DNA of 64,000 nucleotides from Geodermatophilus obscurus DSM 43160. GTDB taxonomy: Bacteria; Actinomycetota; Actinomycetes; Mycobacteriales; Geodermatophilaceae. Positions 35,911 through 43,883 of this stretch are shown piece by piece; the stretch's first letter is position 1; every line of letters starts with the position of its first letter. The position numbers and the translations under genes are program-made. The stretch is from positions 3,596,001 through 3,660,000 of the forward strand of contig NC_013757.1 in assembly GCF_000025345.1 (NCBI RefSeq), read 5' to 3'. The notes under the pieces were generated by a model. The model saw only the letters and a list, made by a program, of their open reading frames with translations. It made no database searches and had not been told where the DNA came from.

Positions 35911-36185
35911 CGTGCCTCCCACCCTAGTGCGGACCTGTCGTGACGGGGTCCATGGCCTCGTCAAGGCATCGGCGTGCCGCCAGGACGATGCGGCCGTGAT
36001 CCGCGGTCTCCCTCGCAGCCGTGTTCTCACGGTTGCCCTCCGTCGGCCCACAGCTTCACCTGCTCGAGATCGGCCTCGTGGGCTCGGTGCTGCCGCTCAT
36101 CGCCCGCCGCCCGCACCAGCTGCTTGGCGTCGTCCACGGTGAGCCGGACCCTCTCCCCCGACCACCAGCTCTGCCTGAGCGCGCA

Positions 36186-39100
36186 TCAGCTCGAGTAGCG
36201 AGCGACGGGAGCGTCCCGAGGGGCACCTTCTCCCGCGGGCAGGTCGGGACACGTCCGCTCGTAGGCCATCCCGGGAGCCAGTTGCTCCCACTCGGTCATG
36301 GAGAGGTTCCGGCTCACCATCGTGCAGCCGGCCTCGACCCAGGACGTGAACTCGGTGTCCCACAAGCGCACCAGGCCGTCACGGCTGCCGGTCGCCACCC
36401 ACCGGCCTCCCGGGCTGAACTCCACTCCTCGTATCTCGTTCTCGTGTCCCGTCAGCGACGGGCCATGGGGTTGCCCGGTCGCCACGTCCCACAGCCGCAG
36501 CGTCCGATCGTCCGCCACGCTGGCCAGCAGCCGACCGTCCGGGCTGAAGGCCACGCTCAGCACGGTGTTGGTGTGCCCCCTCAGCGGCTCCCCGTGGGGC
36601 TGCCCGGACGCGACGTCCCACAGGCGGACGGTGTTGTCGGTGCTGCCCGAGGCCATCAGGCGACCGTCGGGGCTGAACGCCACGTCCTGCACGTAACCGG
36701 TGTGGCCGGCCAGCGGCTCACCGCGGGGCTCTCCCGTCGCCACGTCCCACAGCCGCACCGTCTGGTCCCCACTGGCACTGGCCAGCAGGTCCCCGTCCGG
36801 GCTGAACGCCACCCCACTCACCCAGTCGGTGTGCCCGGTCAACAGCTCACCGCGGGGGCCACCCGTCGCCACGTCCCACAGCCGCACCGTCCGGTCCTGG
36901 CCCGCGCTGGCCAGCAGCTCTGCATCCGGGCTGAACGCCACCTTGAGCACCCAGTCGGTGTGCCCGGTCAACGGCTCACCGCGGGGCTCACCGGTCGCCA
37001 CGTCCCACAGCCGCACCGCCTGGTCGTCACCTCCACTGGCCAGCAGGTCCCCGTCCGGGCTGAACGCCACCCCGTTCACCCAATCGTTGTGACCGACCAG
37101 CGGCTGACCGGTCGGCTGACCGGTCGCAACGTCCCACAGCTGCACCGTCTGGTCGGCACTGGCGCTGGCCAGCAGGTTCCCGTCCGGGCTGAACACCACC
37201 TCGTTCACCACGTCGGTGTGGCCGGCGAGCGCCTGACTGACGGAGGACGTCTCAGTCACGTCCCAGATCCGCGCCGTCTGGTCGAGGCTCACGCTGGCGA
37301 CCCGGGACCCGTCCGGGCTGAACGCCACGCCGTCCGCCCACATGGTGTGGCCGACCAGCGGCTGCGAATAGGGCTGCCCCGACGCGGTGTCCCACAGCTG
37401 CACCGTCCCGTTCTGGGTTGCGCTGACCACCAACCCGCCGTCAGGGCTGAACGCCACCGCCCAGACCGGGCCCGAGTAGCCACCGAGCGGCTGCCCCAGG
37501 GGCTGCCCGGTGACCGCGTCCCACAGCTGCACGAACCGGTCGGCACTGGCGGTCGCCAGCAGTGTCCCGTCGGGGCTGAAGGCCACCCCGCGGACCTCGT
37601 CCTCGTGCCCCGTCAGTGGCTCCCCGAGAGCCTGTCCGGTCGCCACGTCCCACAGCCGCAGCGTCCGGTCGACGCCGACGGTCGCCAGCTGGGCGCCGTC
37701 CGGGCTGAAGGTCACGTCGCGGACCTCGTCCGTGTGGCCGGTCAGTGGCGAGCCCCACGGTAGACCGGTCGCCACGTCCCACAGCCGCACCGTGTGGTCG
37801 GCACCCGCCGTCGCCAGCAGGCTCCCGTCGGGACTGAACGCGACCGCCCACAACCCCGCGGCGTGGCCGGTGAGCGGCTGGCCGTGCGGTTGCCGGGTCG
37901 CCACGTCCCAGAGCCGCAGTGTCTGGTCACCCCCGGCGGTGGCCATCAGAGCCCCGTCCGGGCTGAACACCACGTCCCTGACGGCGGCCGTGTGCCCGGT
38001 CAGCGGATCGCCGGCCGGCCGGCCAGAGTCGGCCTCCCACAGCCGCACGGTCCGATCCCCGCTGCTGGTGGCCAGCAGCCGACCGTCCGGGCTGAACGCC
38101 ACCCCCCACACCGGGCCGGTGTGACCGCTGAGGAGCTGAGACGTGTGCGTCATCCGGGCCAGGCCGGTGATCAGCCCGTCCGGCGGGATGGGGTCCGGCT
38201 GCTCGCCGCCGGCCAGGCTCATGCTCTGCAGGCCGGCGAGGATCGCCGTGTCGGGCTTGCCCTGGACGAGATCGCCGGACTCGGCCGCGATCTGGCGGGA
38301 CATGGCCAAGCGCGCCTGCCCCTGCGCCTCGCGGTTCTGGTGCAGGGCCAGTCCCCCTGCGGCGACGGCTGCCAGCAGCAGGACCGCCAGAGCGGCGGCC
38401 AGTACGCGCAGCCGCCGGTTCGAGCGCCGGGCCGTCTCCAGCTCGCGCGCGGCCAGCGCCCGGCTGGCCTGCAGGTACTGGCTCTCGACCGGTCCCAGCT
38501 CGCCGACGTGCTCGTCGGCCCACTCACCGATGGCCGCGAGCCGCCCGCCGCGCAGCAGGTAGGACTCGTCGCGGTTGCCGTGCTTCCAGTCCGCGGCGTG
38601 TCTCTCCAGTTCGGACCGGAGCTCTAGGCTCAACCGGTCGGCCTCGACGGCGTCCCGCAGCGGGTGCCACTGCCGCAGAAGCGCCTCGTGCGCGACCTCC
38701 ACCACGGCATCTCTCGTGGCTCGGTCACCAGGTGGACTGGAGGCCGCATCGTGACTCACCAGCAGCCGGGCGTCGACGAAGGCGTCGACCACCGCGCGCT
38801 CGTCGGCGGCCAGCGCACTGCAGGACACGCGGCGCCGGGTCGTTTCCCCCTCGGGGCTGACGGTGACCAGCTTGAGCAGGGTGGGGACGACGGAAACGCC
38901 GAGCCCACGGCGCGAGAGCTCGTCGTGGACGCGGTCGGCATGGCGCCGGAGGGCACCGACCACTCCGCCCACGGCGTCGTACTCGGCCAGGCTCATCCGG
39001 CCGTCGAGCCCGGACCGCTCCGCCAGTTCTCGCAAGGTGTAGGCCAGCAGCGGCAGGGCGTCCCCGCCGGCGGTGTCCTCGACCATCCGCTCGACCAGCC

Positions 39101-40259
39101 CCGCCTGCAGGTCCAACCCCGCTCTCTGGGCCGGCCGGGCGATCACCTCGGCGAGTCGGCCACGACCGAGCGGCTCCACCACGAGGGGATCGTCGATCAC
39201 CTCGGCGAGCCCGGCCCGCTCCGGGGCGGTGGCGAGGAACTCGGAGCGGACAGAGGCGACCACCCACAGGGGCGTGTCCTCACCGAGCGCACCGTCCAGC
39301 AGCCTGAGGAACGACTGCTGCTCTCGCGTTCCGCAGACGGTGACCAGTTCCTCGGCCTGGTCGATCACCACCAGCGAGGCCGGCTGACCGGTTCCCTTCC
39401 CGGCCAGGTCGGCCAGCTCCCGGGCGAGGAGGACCAACCCCTCCGGCCCACGGCTGAGGACGCCCTCGACATCGGCGGTGGATCGGGGGTGGCCGCGCTC
39501 GGTGAAGGCCTCGGCCAGGCAGGCGGCCAGGTGGTGGGTGGGGCGGCTCCCCGGTCGTAGCGGCGGCACGAGGATCCACTGCGTCGGCGACCGGGCGAGC
39601 CGGGGCAGCAGCCCGGCGCGCAGGAGCGAGGACTTACCGCTCCCGGACGGGCCGACGACAGCCACGAACCGGCCTGCACCGTGCTGCAGGGTCGGGTGCA
39701 GCAGCTCGAGCAACCGCTCGGTCTCCCGTTCCCGGGCGAAGAAGACCGCGGCGTCCTCCGGGTCGAAGGGCGCCAACCCCGGGTAGGGCGACCGGTTCGG
39801 GTCCCAGGAGAACGCATCCGCCGGGTCGAGACCTGCCGCCCGCAGGCCCGCCAGGAGCCTGAGCAGTGCAGGCGGCCGGTCGGTTCCGTCCCCGTCGTGC
39901 CCGTCAGAGGCGAGATCGGCATCGGTCAGGTCGATCCACTGCACGTCCGCCAGGAGTGGGAGTCGCACCCCGGGCTCGAGACCCAGGGGGAAGACGGGAT
40001 GCCCCAACGACCGCGCCAGACTGAGCTCTGCGAAGCACCAACGGGACGCCGTCGCGGCGTGACTTGCAAGGAAGACCACGGCCTCGGTACGACGCAACTG
40101 GGCGTACAGCTCGCGTTCCCAGTTCCGCCCCGCCGGTATGCCGTCTTCTGGGTCGAAGTCCACGAAGACCGTGGTGAAACCGGCTCTCTGCAGCCAGCTG
40201 CCCACTCGCTCCGTCGAGACCCGGTCCTGGTTGCTGTGACTGATGAACAGAGCAGGCAT
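36186..40259 (-). CDS. TIR / nSTAND1 ATPase / 14xWD40 sensor protein
   Basis: 1357-aa protein, ATG 40259 preceded by GGGGGA. Residues 2-125 are a TIR domain: ALFISHSNQD at the start and the catalytic-type Glu78 in SRWCFAELSLAR, expected for NAD-cleaving TIRs. Residues about 158-600 are an nSTAND1 NTPase: YPGLAPFDPED, Walker A GPSGSGKSS (203-211) and Walker B SLVVIDQAEEL (295-305). A transmembrane helix lies at 618-639. Residues about 708-1310 are 14 WD40 repeats of 43 aa (GHT...FSPDG...LWDVATG), enough for two seven-bladed propellers. A Cys-containing tail follows. Likely an abortive-infection type NADase triggered by propeller sensing; inferred from architecture. Confidence 0.92.
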   Translation of the reverse strand: MPALFISHSNQDRVSTERVGSWLQRAGFTTVFVDFDPEDGIPAGRNWERELYAQLRRTEAVVFLASHAATASRWCFAELSLARSLGHPVFPLGLEPGVRLPLLADVQWIDLTDADLASDGHDGDGTDRPPALLRLLAGLRAAGLDPADAFSWDPNRSPYPGLAPFDPEDAAVFFARERETERLLELLHPTLQHGAGRFVAVVGPSGSGKSSLLRAGLLPRLARSPTQWILVPPLRPGSRPTHHLAACLAEAFTERGHPRSTADVEGVLSRGPEGLVLLARELADLAGKGTGQPASLVVIDQAEELVTVCGTREQQSFLRLLDGALGEDTPLWVVASVRSEFLATAPERAGLAEVIDDPLVVEPLGRGRLAEVIARPAQRAGLDLQAGLVERMVEDTAGGDALPLLAYTLRELAERSGLDGRMSLAEYDAVGGVVGALRRHADRVHDELSRRGLGVSVVPTLLKLVTVSPEGETTRRRVSCSALAADERAVVDAFVDARLLVSHDAASSPPGDRATRDAVVEVAHEALLRQWHPLRDAVEADRLSLELRSELERHAADWKHGNRDESYLLRGGRLAAIGEWADEHVGELGPVESQYLQASRALAARELETARRSNRRLRVLAAALAVLLLAAVAAGGLALHQNREAQGQARLAMSRQIAAESGDLVQGKPDTAILAGLQSMSLAGGEQPDPIPPDGLITGLARMTHTSQLLSGHTGPVWGVAFSPDGRLLATSSGDRTVRLWEADSGRPAGDPLTGHTAAVRDVVFSPDGALMATAGGDQTLRLWDVATRQPHGQPLTGHAAGLWAVAFSPDGSLLATAGADHTVRLWDVATGLPWGSPLTGHTDEVRDVTFSPDGAQLATVGVDRTLRLWDVATGQALGEPLTGHEDEVRGVAFSPDGTLLATASADRFVQLWDAVTGQPLGQPLGGYSGPVWAVAFSPDGGLVVSATQNGTVQLWDTASGQPYSQPLVGHTMWADGVAFSPDGSRVASVSLDQTARIWDVTETSSVSQALAGHTDVVNEVVFSPDGNLLASASADQTVQLWDVATGQPTGQPLVGHNDWVNGVAFSPDGDLLASGGDDQAVRLWDVATGEPRGEPLTGHTDWVLKVAFSPDAELLASAGQDRTVRLWDVATGGPRGELLTGHTDWVSGVAFSPDGDLLASASGDQTVRLWDVATGEPRGEPLAGHTGYVQDVAFSPDGRLMASGSTDNTVRLWDVASGQPHGEPLRGHTNTVLSVAFSPDGRLLASVADDRTLRLWDVATGQPHGPSLTGHENEIRGVEFSPGGRWVATGSRDGLVRLWDTEFTSWVEAGCTMVSRNLSMTEWEQLAPGMAYERTCPDLPAGEGAPRDAPVARYSS

Positions 40260-40405
40260 CGGTCCCCCTCTGTGCGGGGAGAGGAAGGCCAGCGCAGACC
40301 GTTGTCCGGGACGTGTCAAGGACTCCGGTCACCACGGCACGGGGACCCCGCTCGGGACCCGGCCGTGTCTGCACACCCGTACGCGGTCGGACGCAGCGAG
40401 CGGCT

Positions 40406-40434
40406 GACCGCCCAGCCGACTCGTCCGTCGTGCC
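40406..40434. repeat. Displaced copy of the rnpB 5' end
   Basis: 29 bp matching 35888-35916 at 28 positions. It is not followed by any further rnpB sequence. It lies 147 bp upstream of the TIR-STAND start and 21 bp beyond the PIG-L stop, so it marks the outer edge of the second inserted segment. Confidence 0.8.
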
Positions 40435-40454
40435 GGCCAGTCTCGTGACCGGCC

Positions 40455-41177
40455 TCAGCCCCAGTAGAGGCGGAAGCCCACGCGGCGCTCGTCGGCCTCG
40501 GTCAGCGTCGCCATGTCGATCTGTCGACGTGCCTGCTCCTCGACCGGCTCGTCGGAGAGCGCCTCGAGGTAGCGGCGGTGCTCGGTCAGCGAGGCGACCG
40601 CCTTCTCCACCCCCGCGCTGACGTCCATCACGTGCGGCGGGTCGGGGTCGATGGTGTGCACCGCGACGTACTGGACGCCGGACCACCGCTCCTCGGTCAG
40701 CTCCGGGAAGATCCACTCGTTGGCGGCGTCGGCCACCGCGTCGAGCACGCCCTGGGTGAGCGCCCGGTGGTCGGCGGAGTTCAGGTAGCCCGGGGTGACG
40801 CCGGGCGGGGTCCACGTGGGGCCGCCGTACATGGTCAGCACCAGCTCCGGCCGGTGCCGGCGGATCGCGGCGGCCAGGTCGCGGCGCAGCGCCACCCCGG
40901 CCTCCAGCACGCCGTCCCGGTGGTCGAGGAACTCCACCTCCGACACCCCGACGACGGCCGCCGAGCGGCGCTCCTCGTCCTCGCGCAGCGGGCCGGCCTC
41001 GGCCGGCGACATGCCCGCGATGCCGGCCTCGCCTCGGGTGGCCAGCAGGTAGTGCACCTCCTTGCCGGCCGCCGTCCAGACGGCGACGGCCGCCGCGGCG
41101 CCGTACTCGATGTCGTCGGGGTGCGCGGCCACGACCAGGGCGCGCTGCCAGTCGTCGGGCATGGGGAGCGGGGGCAT
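40455..41177 (-). CDS. PIG-L/LmbE-family deacetylase
   Basis: 240-aa zinc-dependent N-acetylglucosaminyl deacetylase-fold enzyme. The metal motif AAHPDD is at residues 17-22. A second ligand region is SADHRALTQGVLDAV (His), and YVAVHTIDPDPPHVMDVSAG gives the C-terminal His. In actinobacteria the family includes MshB and Mca of mycothiol metabolism and antibiotic tailoring enzymes; this one lacks enough distinctive sequence to choose. Start ATG 41177. Divergent from the deaminase gene. It would be the ancestral upstream neighbour of rnpB. Confidence 0.88.
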   Translation of the reverse strand: MPPLPMPDDWQRALVVAAHPDDIEYGAAAAVAVWTAAGKEVHYLLATRGEAGIAGMSPAEAGPLREDEERRSAAVVGVSEVEFLDHRDGVLEAGVALRRDLAAAIRRHRPELVLTMYGGPTWTPPGVTPGYLNSADHRALTQGVLDAVADAANEWIFPELTEERWSGVQYVAVHTIDPDPPHVMDVSAGVEKAVASLTEHRRYLEALSDEPVEEQARRQIDMATLTEADERRVGFRLYWG

Positions 41178-41233
41178 GCCGGGCAGTGTGCTCCGGCAGG
41201 ACGGCGGACGGCGAGGTCGTCAGGATGGACCGC

Positions 41234-41707
41234 ATGGTCGACGACGCGGACCTCACCCACCTGCGCCGCTGCGTGGCGCTCGCCCGCGCCGCGCTCGAGG
41301 CCGGCGACGAGCCCTTCGGGTCGGTGCTGGTCGACGCGGAGGGCCGGGTCCGCTTCGAGGACTCCAACCACGTAGCCGGTGGCGACGCCACCCGGCACCC
41401 CGAGTTCGCCATCGCCCGCTGGGCCGCCCAGCACATGACCCCGGAGGAGCGGGCCGCCGCGACCGTCTACACCTCCGGCGAGCACTGCCCCATGTGCGCC
41501 GCCGCGCACGGCTGGGTCGGGTTGGGCCGGATCGTCTACGCCAGCTCCTCGACCCAGCTCGCGTCCTGGCTGGCCGAGCTCGGCGTCCCGCCCGCGCCGG
41601 TGAGGGCCCTCCCCGTCACCGAGATCGCCCCGGGCGTACCGGTCGAGGGCCCCGTGCCCGGCCTCGACGAGGAGGTCCGCGAGCTGCACCGGCGGCTGCA
41701 CGGGTAG
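41234..41707 (+). CDS. Cytidine/deoxycytidylate deaminase-family protein (guanine/tRNA-type)
   Basis: About 157-aa zinc deaminase. The metal and catalytic motifs are RHPEFAIARW (His and Glu) and SGEHCPMCAAA (two Cys). The N-terminal motif LARAALEAGDEPFGSVLVD is typical of guanine deaminase and nucleoside deaminase-like members. ATG 41234 is preferred because AGGA lies 8 nt upstream; an ATG at 41225 is also in frame. Substrate not determined. It stands alone between divergent and convergent neighbours. Confidence 0.87.
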   Translation: MVDDADLTHLRRCVALARAALEAGDEPFGSVLVDAEGRVRFEDSNHVAGGDATRHPEFAIARWAAQHMTPEERAAATVYTSGEHCPMCAAAHGWVGLGRIVYASSSTQLASWLAELGVPPAPVRALPVTEIAPGVPVEGPVPGLDEEVRELHRRLHG

Positions 41708-41733
41708 CAGCGCGCCGTCGAGGGCCCAGCCGG

Positions 41734-42744
41734 TCAGCGCCGCGCCAGCACGGTGACCAGCGGCTGCCCCGGTACGAGCCGCCGGGCCGGTTCCGGCCGC
41801 AGCCCCGCGTCGGCGAGCTGCCGGCGCAGCGGCTCGACCTCGGGCAGCTCCATGCCCTGCCCCTGGGCGCGCAGCAGCAGGTCGAAGTGCCGGCTGAACG
41901 GGTCCGGCGTGGCGGCGGTCGTCGTGACGAGCAGCGCGCCGCCCCCGGACAGCAGCCCCGCCAGGGCCCGGAACAGCGGGACCCGTGCGGCGAGCGGCAG
42001 GTAGTAGACGACGTTCGCGAGGAGCGCGAGGTCGTAGGGGCCGCCGGCCTCGCCGCCGGCCGCCAGGGCCAGGACGTCGCCGCGCAGCACGCGCGCCCGC
42101 CCGGTCAGCCCGCGCTGCGCGAGCAGCCGCTCGGCGATGTCGGCCACGGCCTCGTCGACCTCGATCCCGGTGCCCTCCGCCGCCGGGCGTGCGGCCAGCA
42201 CCGCGGCCAGGTTCTGCCCCGCTCCGCACCCGACGTCCAGGATCCGCGTGGGCCGCACCTCGCGCACCGCGGCCACCAGCGCCTCGTGAAGGACCGGCTC
42301 CATCGCGCGGGTGAGCTGGGCGATCGTCTCCCCGTGCTCCGCGATGTCGCGGCGGGCCGGCCCGCCGTGCAACTGGGAGGGGAGCTCCCGATAGAGCCCG
42401 GTGTGGTAGCCGGCGAACCCCTCGTACGCCGCGCGCACCACCTCGTCGTGCAGCAGCCGTCGTCCGCGCCGGGACAGGGACCACCCGCCCGCCGAGGAGC
42501 GGACGAATCCGTGGCCCTGCAGCACCCGCAGCCACGGCTCGAGCAGGCCATCGTCGTCGAAACCGAGCCGCGCGCGCACCGACGCGGTGTCGGCCGACCC
42601 GTCCCGCAGGCACTCGAGCACACCGGTGGACAGGCCTGCCGCGCCCACCGCGACCCGGACGGCGGCCAGACCGTCACGGGCGACGCGCAGCCACGGCAGC
42701 CCACCGCCGCGGAGGAGCTTCGCGACGGCGACGAGGCGGCTCAT
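41734..42744 (-). CDS. SAM-dependent methyltransferase with N-terminal winged-helix-like domain
   Basis: 336-aa class I methyltransferase. Residues about 1-110 form a small dimerisation/wHTH-like region (LEPWLRVLQGHGFVR). The SAM-binding core has motif I ILDVGCGAGQNLAAVLAARP, the acidic residue in GTGIEVDEAV and motif IV-like DLALLANVVYYLP. The layout resembles O-methyltransferases of small molecules or the methyltransferase_11/25 group. Substrate unknown. Transcribed in the same direction as the hydrolase upstream (54-bp gap). Confidence 0.82.
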   Translation of the reverse strand: MSRLVAVAKLLRGGGLPWLRVARDGLAAVRVAVGAAGLSTGVLECLRDGSADTASVRARLGFDDDGLLEPWLRVLQGHGFVRSSAGGWSLSRRGRRLLHDEVVRAAYEGFAGYHTGLYRELPSQLHGGPARRDIAEHGETIAQLTRAMEPVLHEALVAAVREVRPTRILDVGCGAGQNLAAVLAARPAAEGTGIEVDEAVADIAERLLAQRGLTGRARVLRGDVLALAAGGEAGGPYDLALLANVVYYLPLAARVPLFRALAGLLSGGGALLVTTTAATPDPFSRHFDLLLRAQGQGMELPEVEPLRRQLADAGLRPEPARRLVPGQPLVTVLARR

Positions 42745-42798
42745 GCTCCCTCGTCCCTCGTGTCGATCCCGAGTGGCCCTGGCGTCGAGCGACGCACC

Positions 42799-43503
42799 CT
42801 AGCGCCCGGCGACCTCCAGCAGGACGGCGGCCAGCTCGTCGGGCGCGCTGACCATCGGGTCGTGGCCGGTGGCCAGCTCGACCACCTCCCACCCCGGCTG
42901 GCTGCCCACCAGCCGGCGGGACGGCTCGATGGTGGGCAGCGCCGGAGCGGTGCAGTCGACGAAGGTCCGCGGCCGGGCGGCCCACCGGTCGGCGTCGAAG
43001 TGCAGCGGCTCGTCGTAGACCCCACCCGGCTGCGGGGTCTGCCGCCGCTCGACCCACGCCGCGTCGTCCCCGGTGAGCCCGTAGGCCGACACCGGCGGCG
43101 GCGGGAGGTGCCCGCGCTCGGCGATGACCGCCCGCCGGGCGGCCCGCACCTCCGGCGGGTTGCCGTCGGCCCAGCTCTGCCCCGGCGTCGGGACGACGGC
43201 GTCGACGTACACCAGCCGGCCGACCTCATCGCCCAGCCGGTCGGCCACACCGGTGACCACGAGGCCGCCGTAGCTGTGCCCGACGAGCACGGCGCCGCGG
43301 CACTCCTCGGCCCGCACCGCCATCACGACGTCCTCGACGTGCGTGGTGAGGGTGACCTCCGGCGAGAGTTGGTGCGCCCGCTCCCCCACCCCGGTCAGCG
43401 GCACGGGGACGACCACGTGCCCGGCCCGCCACAGCGCCGGCAGCACCCGCCGCCAGCACCAGGCCCCGTGCCAGGCGCCCGCCACGAGGACGACGGTGGT
43501 CAT
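42799..43503 (-). CDS. Alpha/beta hydrolase (salicylate-esterase/EstC-like)
   Basis: 234-aa serine hydrolase. The first strand VVLVAGAWHGAWCWRRVLPAL and the nucleophile elbow GHSYGG (Ser77) match the small plant-esterase-like/EstC group. The catalytic His is in ELATGHDPMVSAPDEL near the end, and the acid residue lies before it. The substrate is unknown. ATG 43503 overlaps the stop of the upstream membrane-protein gene (ATGA), so the two are translationally coupled. Confidence 0.85.
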   Translation of the reverse strand: MTTVVLVAGAWHGAWCWRRVLPALWRAGHVVVPVPLTGVGERAHQLSPEVTLTTHVEDVVMAVRAEECRGAVLVGHSYGGLVVTGVADRLGDEVGRLVYVDAVVPTPGQSWADGNPPEVRAARRAVIAERGHLPPPPVSAYGLTGDDAAWVERRQTPQPGGVYDEPLHFDADRWAARPRTFVDCTAPALPTIEPSRRLVGSQPGWEVVELATGHDPMVSAPDELAAVLLEVAGR

Positions 43504-43859
43504 CGGCCCCGCGCCACGCGCAGCGCGATGCGGATGAGCGGCACCTGCAGCGGCAACCGGACGGCGGCGACCGTCATCGGCAGCGCCCGCCGCGGCACCA
43601 CCCGGAAGGTGTGCAGGTGCGCGGGCACGAACGCGGCCAGCAGCGCCGCCGCGGCCCAGCCCCCGGCCCGCCGCGTCGCCGGCACCGCCATCAGCCCGGC
43701 GGTCGCGGTCTCGGCGACCCCGCTGGCGTGCACCCAGGCGCGGGCGTCGCCCAGCTCCGGCGGCACCAGCCACTCGTACGTCCGCGGCCGGACCAGGTGC
43801 AGCACCCCCGACCCGCCGAGCGCCGCCGCCAGGACCGTCGCCGTCCGCGTGAGCTCCAC
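43500..43859 (-). CDS. Small four-helix membrane protein (DoxX-like)
   Basis: About 119-aa membrane protein, GTG 43859. Four hydrophobic segments are visible, with RPRTYEWLVPPELGDARAWV between the first two, a pattern common in DoxX-like or DUF-type actinobacterial membrane proteins. The stop overlaps the hydrolase start. Divergent from the TSUP transporter with only a 24-bp spacer between start codons, so the true start could be further downstream. Function unknown. Confidence 0.7.
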   Translation of the reverse strand: MELTRTATVLAAALGGSGVLHLVRPRTYEWLVPPELGDARAWVHASGVAETATAGLMAVPATRRAGGWAAAALLAAFVPAHLHTFRVVPRRALPMTVAAVRLPLQVPLIRIALRVARGR

Positions 43860-43883
43860 CCGGTCACCGTAGGCTCGCCGGTC

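Larger units (their letters stand above)
35888..40434. mobile_element. Segment carrying the TIR-STAND gene, bounded by copies of the rnpB 5' end
   Basis: A 29-bp sequence at the rnpB 5' end (35888-35916) recurs at 40406-40434 with one mismatch and in the same orientation. Only one gene lies between them, the TIR-nSTAND1-WD40 gene. The repeat includes the 5' strand of P1 and the GGGCGGTC that follows it, so it is the 5' rather than the 3' end of rnpB. No integrase is found inside; one acting in trans (possibly that of the neighbouring island) or a lost one would be needed. 35917-36185 (about 270 bp) shows no gene and includes the rnpB promoter region. Confidence 0.6.

Noticed and set aside
36300-38150. 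CRISPR-like repeat array
   Set aside because: The regular units are 129 bp, fully coding and translate to WD40 repeats; there are no short repeats with unique spacers. No CRISPR array is seen anywhere in the window.
40406-40434. A second rnpB gene
   Set aside because: Only 29 bp of the 5' end are present; none of the conserved core follows.
25636-40434. A prophage
   Set aside because: No capsid, portal, terminase, tail, lysis or replication genes are present; the region is better explained as small integrative segments with defence-like cargo.
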